Positions 1 through 64,000 of a stretch of 64,000 nt of DNA are shown in pieces; position 1 is the stretch's first letter, and the number at the start of each line of letters is the position of its first letter. Below the pieces are notes generated by a model. The model saw nothing but the letters and a program-made list of their open reading frames with translations, ran no database searches and was not told the origin of the DNA. The stretch comes from Anniella stebbinsi (Eukaryota > Chordata > Lepidosauria > Squamata > Anniellidae), in assembly GCA_029215795.1 (NCBI GenBank), contig JARDYH010000002.1, forward strand, positions 132,439,001 through 132,503,000, read 5' to 3'. A program made the position numbers and the translations under genes.

Positions 1-964
1 GAATAACTGAATTTGTGGGACAGCAGGTTGACCAGATCTCCTGATGAACCATCAGAGAAGCGCCTGCAGCACTTTCAGTTGGTCATGTATGTTCTTGGTT
101 GGCAGAAGCTGTATAGAATTGCTTGCTTACCATCTCTCATCGGCCTGATTCTCCACACGAGCCAGGTCTTTCTCAAGTGAATTCAACATCGTTTCATCTC
201 CCAGCAGCTGCTTCTGTTTTATTTTGGGATAAGGGGATTTCCCCACAAATGGGTCTTTGCTAGGATATAAGGGAGCTATTGAACGTTGGCTGGATCTTCT
301 GCTCTCCTACATGGCTTTAACAGCACCCAGATCCTAGGAAGGTCCAGGGGAACTTTAAAAGAGAGTCTAGGAGCTGCTCTTCTGTTATTGTGGGTCTTGG
401 GGCTACATTGTTAGTAAACATAATGGACAATGAGAGTTGGGATGACAAATGGCTTTGGGCAGGGAATCCAGTTGTGGGTTCATCCCGCTGTAGGAGATCT
501 GCAGTTGTGGGGCCTGCGTGAGAAGAAGCAAAAGGGAAGAAACTGGTTTATAACTTCATAAGCCTGGTGTTTTCAATCTTTGCAGACACAAGATTATTAT
601 TTCTTGCATAATTCAGGTCTTCCCAGGGCGGTTAACAATATTGATAAATATAATGCAAAGTATATATGTGTTTGTGTGTGAGTGTATGCACAGCCAAAAG
701 ATTACAGTTAGCAATGGGGGCTTTTTTTGCTGTTCCTGCTGCTGCCATTTGTTTTATTTTAGTTTAAAGATCTACCTTTTATCCCAACCTACAAGTTGAG
801 CCTGTGTTTAATTTATTGGTTTATATAAATGCCCATCTTCATCCTCTCTCCTTCCAAACATTTTCAAACGTGATGCTTAAAGTGGTTCTTGCTTAAGCAG
901 GTCTTAATGTGAATGTAGAAACATCCATTGGCCAGAATGCTCAGCTCAACGCAGATGCCCCATA

Positions 965-1345
965 GGATAGTCATAATAGTTGAGCTGGAAGGGGCCTATA
1001 AGTCATCAAGTCCAACCTCCTCCCCTGTTCAATGCAGGAATCCACCTTAAAGCATCCCTGACAGATGGTTGTCCAGCTGCCTCTTGAATGCCTCTAGTGT
1101 GGGAGAGCCCACCACCTCCCTAGGTCATTGGTTCCATGGTCATACTGCTCTAACAGTCAGGAAGTTTTTCCTGATGTCCAGCCGGAATCTGGCTTCCTGT
1201 GATTTGAACCCATTATTCTGTGTCCTGCACTCTGGGAAGAACAAGAAGAGATCCTGGCCTTCCTCTGTGTGACAACCTTTCAAGTACTTGAAGAGTGTGA
1301 TCATGTCTCCTCTCATATCCACTTTCTCTTCTGCCTGAAGAATAA
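965..1345 (-). mobile_element. CR1-type LINE 3' end
   Basis: Reads as the reverse complement of a CR1/L3-like LINE tail: blocks resembling TCCAACCTCCTCCCCTGTTC and AGTCAGGAAGTTTTTCCTGA recur in the same order at 45926-46314. 5'-truncated and without coding capacity. The open frames crossing it are chance. Confidence 0.75.
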
Positions 1346-1689
1346 TCAACCCCCTCACACAATTTAAGTTCCAGGTGTGGAAAAGCTCTCTCTTTCCACT
1401 CCATCTTTCTGTTCCTTCTAAAAAAAGGGGGAAAATAGGTCTGCATGTAACCCAGATGTGTTTCATGAACGACCCAGTTGAAAGCCAAGGTTGTGAGCAA
1501 CAAGGCATCTCTGCCGGTTCTCATGGGGGCTGCAGGTGCACATAGCAGAAAAGGAACCTATAATTCATTAGCTGCCAAGACCTGCAGTCAGTGTTTTTCA
1601 TGCCACGTGTGACAGGGTGGTGCAGGCCACTGCTGCAAAGTTCAACTGGGACACTAAGCAGTGCCGCTACAAACTAGATAGATTCTTTT

Positions 1690-1745
1690 AGATTTAAGAA
1701 TATGCAAGCTTTTGAGTTATAGAGAACTCCTCATCAGGCAGTAAA
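1690..1745 (-). repeat. Penelope-like / hammerhead-like motif, decayed
   Basis: Minus strand shows CTGATGA (1731-1737), a GAGTT/AACTC hairpin, then CAAAAGCTTGCA. It is the same arrangement as the copies near 5097 and 5529. Assignment to a Penelope-like element is inference. Confidence 0.4.
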
Positions 1746-2924
1746 AAGCTGATCGATACGAATAGCTCTTCTCATCTTTATTGCTCAACTCTAATGGCAT
1801 TTCAAGTCAAGTTTGTACAAGTCTTGCACTCCTCATCCAGGGGCATAATACACAACCCATACATCTTCACCCACTTTCTGCTCTGCAATTCCCCTGCACC
1901 TGCTGTGCGGATTATAGGGGATCCACAAAGGGATAACAGAATGCTTGGCGGGTCTGGAGCAGGAGGGGAAACCAGGCACGTATGCCTTAAAGCACAATGC
2001 CCAGAACGGACCTGATAATCCAAGATTTTTATTTAACAAGATCACAGCTGAATTCCCAGTTATATCTACTAAAAAGGGTGTATGCATTTCCTTTTAGGAC
2101 TAGGAGAGAAAAGTTATAGTGAAATACGAAAGTGCACTGCAAGATAAGGGGAAACCCACGTTCAGATGCCCTCCACGACCTATGAATGTTGCTATTCCAC
2201 AGTGTAGTTTACCTTCCAGAGTTTACTGAGAAGCTAAAACACTGCTCCAAGCTCTTTGGTGGGAAACAAAAGAAATTAATAGCAACCAATTAATAATGAC
2301 CTACCAATGGCGAGCTGACAGCATTGTGACAAGCCCACAATCTAATCAGAGAAAATACCTGCATTTGTAACCGTCTTTGCTCTCTTTCTAGCTATGATTT
2401 CTGCTTTGGAATTCAGTGCTACTCAGAAGCTTGAATACTCCTTTACCAACAGCTTGATTCAATAAGAAACAACTCTCACATCCCTTTTGTCTTTTGTCTG
2501 CAAGGCCTATTAGGGACAAGGCAGGATACAAATTTAGAGGCTGTCCTGGTCTTGAAGCATCCTCAGACCTGCATGGCCAAATAAGGCCTCTGCTCAGGTG
2601 AGTCCCCCTGAACTAGAACAAAGAGGAGGAGAACAAGGTACTCACCCGGCTGCCTCTGCGGTCTTGTTGGCTGAGTTTTATTCTGGGACGCTTCCTGGCC
2701 TCTTGATTGCTGGGTGGCTCCTGGGTACCTTACATGCTTTGCTTATATTTAAAAAAATAAATCAGACATACCACACTCCAAACCCAACCAATGGACGTCT
2801 GGTCTAGCTGAAAATTCTCCAGCCACCAGCTCAAGAGCACCATCTACTAGTAATGTGAAAATTGCACGTTCGTTAAAAGCCAGGTTCTCCTAATGTCATA
2901 CGGGAGGATTGTTTGGTGTCAAAG

Positions 2925-3267
2925 GCCTCATCTACAAGAATTTGCCTTTACGCCTGGTTAGGCGATTATGCGCATATTCGCAGAAGCGCATTTACGCCTA
3001 ATACCTCTGTACGAGAGGTGGCGAAGCGCATTACTGGACGACCGAAACACGATTTAAACTGTTGACATGCGGAGAATCGCTTGTTCACATAGTCAAAATG
3101 CGTTTTAACGGCTGGAGCAAAATAAAACTCGCTATTTAACGCGCATTTGATAATGCGCATAAATGGAGAGAAAACGCGCCTCTACGCCTGATTTGCGCTC
3201 CGTTCTTGTAGAGGTAAAATTTTTAATGCGCCTTGAAAGAGCTTTAAATGCCTCTTGTAGAGGCAGC
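2925..3267 (-). mobile_element. GCGCAT MITE, copy 1
   Basis: Non-autonomous element of about 340 bp with CTCTACAAG-type ends and repeated GCGCATT / ATTATGCGC internal motifs. CpG-rich compared with its surroundings. Its ends match six other copies in the window. No convincing target duplication at the expected position; CAAAGG occurs on both sides but offset. Confidence 0.75.
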
Positions 3268-4639
3268 CTTACAAAGGAAGGGTGCAGAAACCTTCTGAGG
3301 CAATGATTCAAAGTTTTCATTGGCTTTCCTCTAATTTTTATAGAGGGTGGGTATGAAACAACCGTTTTTACTACACATCTCCACCTGACGCATGGTAAAG
3401 TTCTCTTTAACAATTGGAAGGTTGATACGGACAAGCCATAGGGTTACTTGCATTCTGTGGTAAGTTACCACTTTGTAAAAGTTTGGGTGTCCAGCAGAAT
3501 CAAGAAAGATCATGTGCATGTATCTGCTTACTTAGCACACAATTTAAAGCAGGCTCATAAATCTGATTGGCCTCTATTTTATAGGTAGAGATGGTCTTGA
3601 AAAGGGATGCTTCCCAGGACTGAGGCCTCAGCAGCAAATAACCCAGTAGCTGGAATAATGACAGATCTCCCCATAAATAGGGAACTAAATTTCTTAACTG
3701 TTTGAGAGTTTCTGAGGCTTGTATTCTTCTGCCATCTACTTTTTTTGACATCACTGGAATTTTTCCACATTAAGCCACCTGGGGCTGCTTGCGTTTGAAA
3801 CAGTTTAGATAAAAGTTGCCCGAAAACCAACTATTCTTTCGTTGCACTGATGTGAAGGTAATATAATAAAACACGGAACGTAAGACGACATAAGCAGGTA
3901 ATGGTTTTCCAACATCCTCTGCCTTCTCTGAGGCCCCAGCAAGGACAACAGTTGCCTGGCTAACACGTTACAGAATGGTATTTTACTCTAGCAACTGTTG
4001 GGGGGGGGGGGGGGAACTGGCCCTGGCTTACATGCTGCGCACAACACACTGATCATTCCTGCAAGGAGGCAAACAATCTTCAGGGTGGACTGAAATCCAT
4101 GCCTAGTCAATCCAGAAAAAAGTGGGGTTTCCCCCTCACCTATCCTACATCAGAGGGTGTCACGGCAAGTGGTGAGAGGCAGAAGGTGCCACCAAGCAGC
4201 GCAAAAGCCACGTTGCCTTTGTAGATGGTCAGAAGAGGGGGTGGTGCAATGCTACCGCCAGGTGTGTAGTCGCTGAGAGTGGAAGTTGGTAAAGGAATAC
4301 ATTGGTAGGTTAAGCAGAGTAAGGTGTGCAGCGCACAGGCCGAAGCAGCAGCATGCTTGCGGAGTACAATCCCCTGGTGAGTGTTATGCAAGTTAAAAAG
4401 AACAATGCTAGAGGATGTAGTGCCTTAAGAAGGGAAGTCTGGCTTGACGTGGAAATGGAAAGCTTTGAGGGCACTCAGGGACTAAGAAGATCACGTCTGG
4501 CCCTCACCTGCCCCCGTACTAAGAGCCAGCATTTAGGCCAGGTTTTATCATGTTGGGTATGTGATCTCTGGGGATTAGGGGAGCACAAATTGGGGAAGGA
4601 CCCGGGCTAGAAGTGTAGGAATGTGACAACGTAGGAGGC

Positions 4640-4845
4640 CCACATACATAGGAAACTGCCTTATATTGAGTCAGACCACGGGTCCATCTCGCCCTGTATT
4701 CTCGACACTGACTGGCAGCAGCTCTCCTGGGTTTCAGACAGGATTATTTCCCAACCCTGTTTGGAGATGCTGGGAACTGAACCTGGGACCTTCTACATGC
4801 AAAGCTTGTGCTCTGCCAATGAGCCACGGTCTTCCTCTGACTTGC
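4640..4845 (-). mobile_element. tRNA-derived SINE
   Basis: On the plus strand it reads ACTGCCTTATATTGAGTCAG and later GAACCTGGGACC. On the minus strand the tRNA-like head carries B-box-like GGTTCAGTTCCC wording. Same family as 29088-29290, 32918-33075, 36828-37015 and 53680-53860. Confidence 0.7.
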
Positions 4846-5019
4846 CCAGGACTTGCCCTTCCAGCTAGTACTTTCTGGGCTGTGCAGTGCAGTGCAGTGC
4901 AGGGGAAGCCAAGTGGGTTTCCAGGTAGAAGTCCTGCTAAAAGACCCCAAAGGGTCTGTTCCAAAGCACATAAAAAAGGCAGCTGTGCTGGTCCAGGAGA
5001 AAATGACATCCGAAATCCA

Positions 5020-5115
5020 GGGTTGAGCAATGCCTTTATCAGGACCTACCAAAATGCTACCAAATTATGCAAGCTTTTGAGTTCTTCAGAACTCTTCATC
5101 AGGCTAGATGGTGCA
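5020..5115 (-). repeat. Penelope-like / hammerhead-like motif, decayed
   Basis: Minus strand: CTGATGA (5097-5103), hairpin GAGTTCT-GA-AGAACTC, then AAAAGCTTGC, followed further on by a TAAAGGCATTGC block. The core G of GAAA is changed to A. Confidence 0.45.
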
Positions 5116-5300
5116 AAAAGCAGGATACGGCGGAAGAAACAGCCAGGTCCCAAAATTTGTTATGACCTGAACCGGAACTCATGTGTTTCACCCAAGGCAA
5201 GAGGCAGGTCAGCGTTAGACAGCCTTTAGGTGATCAGAAATGGAGATCAACCATTGCTTTGCTAGGTATAATCTGAAACTGCCACACCTAGCACTGATTA

Positions 5301-5413
5301 AGGGTGCAATCCTAGGCATTTTTGTACTCAAAAAAGTCCTACAACCCCCAGCATTCCGCAGCCAGGGAAGTAGGACTTTTTGCTGTCTAAACATGCATAG
5401 ATTTGTGCCCTAA
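5301..5413. mobile_element. Short fold-back element (AGGGTGCAATCC type)
   Basis: Begins AGGGTGCAATCC and ends near TTGTGCCCT, with internal GTCCTACAAC paired to GTAGGAC. A second copy lies at 48271-48409. Hairpin-forming MITE of about 110-140 bp. Confidence 0.65.
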
Positions 5414-5520
5414 TTCATTCAGACTCCAAATCCCCATTTTAAGCCTTGGTCTGTCTAAATGGCAGGTTTCATGGCCGCAACACCTGGCCAGATTTTTGGA
5501 CTTTGCAGCTTCGTTTGTAC

Positions 5521-5610
5521 TCCCTAGCCTGATGAAGAGTTCTGGAGAGCTCAACTTTGGCTTGGTCCTAATAAAGCTACTGCCCAACAGTGCCACAAGA
5601 AACCTGAAGC
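5521..5610 (+). repeat. Penelope-like / hammerhead-like motif, decayed
   Basis: CTGATGA at 5529-5535, hairpin GAGTTCT-GG-AGAGCTC, then CTTGGTCCTAATAAAGCTAC. The last block corresponds to the TTGGTCTAATCAAGGTATTG block on the minus strand of 8338-8460. Confidence 0.45.
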
Positions 5611-5679
5611 TCTCCAGGGTCTGGTCACAAACTATGGCAAAACTGTGATTTAGAACAGGGATCAGCAGAAGGAAGATCT

Positions 5680-5771
5680 CCAGATGTTTTGGACTTCAAC
5701 TACCAGAAGCCCTTGCCAATATGGCCAACAGTCAGGAATGTTGAGAGTTGAAGCCCAAAATATTTGGAGAT
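5680..5771. mobile_element. Palindromic short element (CCAGATGTTTTGGACT type)
   Basis: Imperfect hairpin: CCAGATGTTTTGGACTTCAA pairs with the distal TTGAAGCCCAAAATATTTGG. One of at least eight copies of a 90-140 bp fold-back family in the window. Others are at 6286-6422, 17938-18045, 41012-41108, 43025-43155, 52098-52200, 54768-54905 and 55055-55180. Confidence 0.7.
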
Positions 5772-5984
5772 TCTAATTTAGATAGACTTGGCCTTGGATG
5801 TCATTGAAGCTGAGGGTTAGCGTTTCTGTCATTTCCCCCTACTTGCATGTTGAAGCATGTAAAAATGCAGGGAGAAAGGTACCATCTTTTGTAATCTTAG
5901 GGCGGTCAGCTGCAGGCTAACATATTGAACTGGCAAAGTATATTGGAGAGGGTCGGCCAGCTGCCTGTATTAGGCTGCAAACCT

Positions 5985-6160
5985 ACAAATAAGGTATTAT
6001 TATTTCCCCATATTGCAGATGGGGGTTGTGGGAATGGGAATGAGGCTGAGAGTCACTTGCCTAAGGCTACTTAGTGAGTTCACGGCAGAGGCAAAATTCG
6101 AACCAGTGACCTCCTGATTCATAACCCAGCCCCTTCGCCACTCTGCTACACCAGCTCACT
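5985..6160 (-). mobile_element. MIR/CORE-like SINE
   Basis: Contains TTATTTCCCCATATTGCAGA, TCACTTGCCTAAGGCTAC and AATTCGAACC in the order of the reverse complement of a MIR-type tRNA SINE. Diverged, ancient copy. Confidence 0.6.
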
Positions 6161-6285
6161 GAAATAGAAATATGGGACTGAGTGACAACCAGGGGCTATG
6201 TGTTCAGGATGAGTGTGACCTGTCACTTTCTCAAAGCATTTTTAATATTGGTGGGTTCACCCCTGCCAGATTCATTTAGGTCACC

Positions 6286-6422
6286 CCACCTTCTCCAACC
6301 GGGTGGTCTCCAGATATTTTGGACTGCAATTTCATCATTCCTAGCCAATATTGCCACTGGCTGGGAATAAGGGGAGCTGCAGACTAACACATCTGGAGGG
6401 CACTCGTTTGGGGAAGGCTGAG
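6286..6422. mobile_element. Palindromic short element (CCAGATGTTTTGGACT type)
   Basis: Starts at CTTCTCCAACCGGGTGGTCT and closes with CATCTGGAGGGCACTCGTTT. Arms pair around a central ATTCCTAGCCAATATTG. Same family as 5680-5771. Confidence 0.65.
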
Positions 6423-7204
6423 GTCATCCAAGCTGCACCGCAAAGAGCAGCAGAAATTATAGCACCTGCCAGACATGGGAGGCATCACTCACTTCATGAT
6501 CAATAGCACTCACGTAATACATTTGATAGAATCTAATATGAAGGAAATCGGTAGATTTCTTTTTATCATCAGCAGAATACTAATAGGCGTTTTCTGACTG
6601 CCACTGTACTGGTTATTCTAACTCGCCTTAATTTATTCCTTTGGAAATATGCACATAAACAGGAAAGAGAAACATCACCAACTACCACTGGGGTAGTATT
6701 TGGCCATGCATACACAAAGTTGGAGGGAAAAAAGAGCATGATGGTTAAGCCAGATTTCCCATCTCACTTCAAGCACTGTATATACAGAATATCTTATTTT
6801 TAAAATATATATATATATATACAATTGCTCAAACTAGGAGTTCTTTTGCGATCCAGTAAGCATTTGGGACAGACCCTCAGCTGGTGTAAAATGGAGCAGA
6901 TCTGCCAGGATTAAGGAAAATTTGCACCCAGTTTGAGAGTCGGATCGCACAGCCTCATTCTTATTGGTGCCCAGCTTTCCGTTGCAATGACAACCCCCTT
7001 CCTCCAGGGGGCATGCCGACAGAACGGAAGCCCAAAGTTCTCCTTCAAAGAATGGAGTGCCTCCTATTGGGAGGGATCAAGGACTGCACCCTCTAAACAC
7101 AGGTAAGGGTATGAGGGGATTAGTTGCTGGAGTGAGGGGAAGCAGGAGAGAGAAAGAGAGAGAGAGAGAGAGATCCATGCCTTTGACGGGCCAAGCAGCT
7201 CTAC

Positions 7205-62195
<54,991 letters not shown>

Positions 62196-62354
62196 CTGTG
62201 ATGAGGACAACAAGCAGTTTGTGTGTGTGCATGTGAGCACAGCTGCTTCCCATTTAGTGCAGGGGAGGGGGGAGAAACCCTTTTAGGACAGAGTCACACA
62301 CTTTGGTTCAGGTGTGTGACTTTGGCATTCAAGCCCCAGGGCTGTAAAGAAAGA

Positions 62355-62600
62355 TGAACCGTGCTTACTTATTTTATTTACTTATTTATTTATTCATTTA
62401 TTTATACATACTACATATATACTGCTTGATATCATAAAATCTCCAAGCGGTTTACATAAGAAATACATAAAATACAATATAAAGACAATATGAAATAATA
62501 AATACATTAAAAACATTACAGGAAGAGTAAAACAGAACAGTGCAATTACACATCAGGAAAAGGCTGAGTTGAGGAAATAGGGCCGTTTTGAAGAGGTGTT
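62355..62600 (-). mobile_element. LINE tail (L2-like), minus orientation
   Basis: Minus strand: a FKHLFKTALFPQLS frame followed by CCGCTTGGAGATTTTATGAT and a (TAAA)n-like end at 62363-62408. Confidence 0.5.
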
Positions 62601-63478
62601 TGAAGTCCAACACCACCCTTGCCAACATTTCAGTCCGTGTCCAGCTCATCATGTGATAACACCAGTTTGGTGAAACAAAATCTACTGAAAAGGACTTTTA
62701 AGTGTGGATCCTGCTACATCTCAAATGATTTTCAGTTTGTCCGAATGACAATGTTTCAAAGGCATGTCTTTCTTTCAGCTAGAATGTGCCTTAGCTTCAG
62801 CTTCAAGCCATAGGGATCTCATTACACCTCTGCTGTCTGTTAAGGTAGGCAGCCGCAAACGATTAAAGCTGGAGGCCTGCAGCCCAAGATTTGGCTGCTT
62901 ACGCCAAGTCGCCATGTCAACTAGCCTCCCTCACCTCTGCATCACAATATGCTCCTTTTCACTTCATTCTTTCTCTCTCCAAGTTTTCCTTTTCCTCTCA
63001 GACTCCTGCCTCTCACCTTCCCCTCATTCTTGTGGGAAACTCCTCTTACCAAACTTGTTTTCATTTCCCCCCAGCTCCTGTGAGGATGGCAGCTAATCTC
63101 AGGGGGAAAAGGGAAATCTGGGCGGGGTGGCAGGCGACATCAGTATTCCTGCTAATAAAGAAGTGTCAGGTCTGTGTCCCTACAAGCCCTGATTCCACTA
63201 CACCACTGCTCACAGGCTCCTGTTTTACCTCTTTTCCCCCTAGGGTTTGTTTTTTTGCCTGCCCTGCAGGATCTGAGCTTCTCAACCAATCACTGCTAGA
63301 GAACCTGCTCACAATCCAAACCCTCTGTGACAGAAAGTCAAGCAAACCAATTGCTCCCAGGAGGGCTTCTGGCTGCCCAGCTAATCTGTAACAGACAAGT
63401 AGTTGAGCCAATCTCTTCTAAGAGCTTCATGATCACCACTGCTGTTGCACCATCACCAAGTCTCTTAGTACGTTGTAC

Positions 63479-63975
63479 GGAGGCCGGTGGCTCCCATGTT
63501 AGTGGAGCAGTGAATCCGTTCCGGGTTTCAGTCAAGTCGGAGGAACGGTGAATCTGCTCCGGGTTTCAGTCAGAACTCTAAAGGAGCTGTCCAAGGTGCT
63601 TTGCAAAGCACCTTGGACAGATCCTTTAGAGTTCTGACTGAAACCCGGAGCAGATTCACGGTTCCTCTGACTTGGGGTGCTTCTACAAGAGCGATTTAAA
63701 GCTCTTTCAAGGCACATTACAGTTTTTACCTCTACAAGAGCGGAGCGCAAATAGGGGGTTACCTCCGATTATTTGCATTATCGAATGCGCGTTAAATAGC
63801 GATTCTCCGCATGTAAACAACTTTAAAACGCGTTTCATACAGCCCGTAATGCACTTCACTGCCTCTCGTGAATAGGTATTAGGAGTAAATGCACTTATCC
63901 ATATATGCGCATAATCAGGCAACCGGGCATCAAAGTGAAATCTTGTAGAGGGGACCATGGGAGCCACCAGCCTCC
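63479..63975. mobile_element. Palindromic element (GGTGGCTCCC type), split by a GCGCAT MITE
   Basis: Left GGAGGCCGGTGGCTCCCATG, right ATGGGAGCCACCAGCCTCC after the MITE. The segment from 63481 has two partly duplicated arms (TCCGGGTTTCAGTCA occurs twice). Compare the uninterrupted copy at 48005-48178. Confidence 0.76.
63676..63955 (+). mobile_element. GCGCAT MITE, copy 7, nested
   Basis: GGTGCTTCTACAAGAGCGAT to CTTGTAGAGGGGAC. Flanks CTTGG (63671-63675) and CATGG (63956-63960). Shortest member, about 280 bp. Confidence 0.8.
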
Positions 63976-64000
63976 ACTGGATAGAGAGTAAGGTACTGTT

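Larger units (their letters stand above)
1..7204 (-). other. BMP1 intron after CUB3 exon (continues off the left edge)
   Basis: No EGF2 (DKDEC..) exon is recognisable on the minus strand. Contents are a CR1 3' end (965-1345), a GCGCAT MITE (2925-3267), a tRNA-derived SINE (4640-4845), three decayed Penelope-like motifs (around 1731, 5097 and 5529), fold-back hairpins (5301-5413, 5680-5771, 6286-6422), an MIR-like SINE (5985-6160) and short AT and GA microsatellites (6808-6821, 7148-7172). The stretches 1-960, 1750-2920 and 3270-4640 show nothing else I can name. Confidence 0.7.
62196..64000 (-). other. BMP1 intron 5' of the prodomain exon (continues off the right edge)
   Basis: Holds a LINE tail (62355-62600) and two nested MITEs (63479-63975). 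62600-63470 has no recognised feature. No further prodomain exon or promoter was found before the window ends. Confidence 0.6.

Noticed and set aside
2670..2725. Second possible short-isoform tail: minus-strand KRPGSVPE followed by stop, after a CACCCAG
   Set aside because: The KRP match is three residues long, there is no polypyrimidine tract, and the tail is far shorter than expected.
2925..3267. CAAAGG repeats as target duplication of GCGCAT copy 1
   Set aside because: They occur on both sides, but not at the element borders defined by the other copies, so they do not count as support.
4666..5229. 187-codon open frame on the plus strand
   Set aside because: It runs through an antisense SINE and a Penelope-like fragment. 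The apparent protein is a by-product.
6946..7046. Possible short-isoform tail exon of BMP1 on the minus strand (frame ending in a basic PPGGRG...QRKAGHQ stretch and a stop)
   Set aside because: Only a loose resemblance to the basic tail of the mammalian short isoform. No good acceptor with the required phase precedes it, and the frame is closed upstream.

Overview
This window is vertebrate nuclear DNA, most likely from a squamate reptile (lizard or snake). The evidence is one spliced gene with GT-AG introns, CR1- and L2-type LINE tails, L1 fragments, tRNA-derived SINEs that resemble Sauria SINEs, and many small non-autonomous DNA transposons. There are no operons, CRISPR arrays or other prokaryotic features. 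Species cannot be told from the sequence. The only real gene recognised is on the minus strand: the central part of bone morphogenetic protein 1 / tolloid (BMP1), a secreted astacin metalloprotease that trims procollagens and other matrix precursors. Thirteen consecutive coding exons (1836 nt, 612 codons when joined) lie between 62195 and 7205. Every exon has a GT donor and AG acceptor, and the reading frame stays open across all twelve junctions. In transcript order they encode the end of the prodomain with the RSRR furin site, the astacin catalytic domain (four complete exons plus the start in the first), CUB1 (three exons), CUB2 (two), EGF1 (one) and CUB3 (two). The signal peptide and first prodomain exons lie beyond the right edge. 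EGF2, CUB4 and CUB5 lie beyond the left edge. The last exon in the window is the point where the short (BMP1) and long (tolloid) isoforms diverge in mammals. Everything else is intron, and most of what can be recognised there is transposon-derived. Layout from left to right: 1-7204 is intron 3' of the CUB3 exon, with CR1, SINE and fold-back copies. 7205-20804 holds the CUB and EGF exons, closely spaced. 20805-30852 and 30978-51481 are two large repeat-rich introns. 51482-62195 holds the astacin and prodomain exons. 62196-64000 is intron. The most informative observations concern repeats. (1) A CpG-rich, GCGCAT-containing MITE family of seven copies has target duplications that look like 5 bp. 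(2) A fold-back family with TAGGGTGACC ends has matched 7-8 bp target duplications at three loci. (3) A 1.6 kb giant fold-back element has arms built of tandem 145-161 bp units and an exact 8 bp duplication. (4) A twin-primed L1 with a 17 bp target duplication sits 33 nt from a BMP1 splice donor. (5) Several nested insertions allow relative dating. (6) Decayed copies of a motif resemble the hammerhead-ribozyme core of Penelope-like elements. No new protein-coding system was found.
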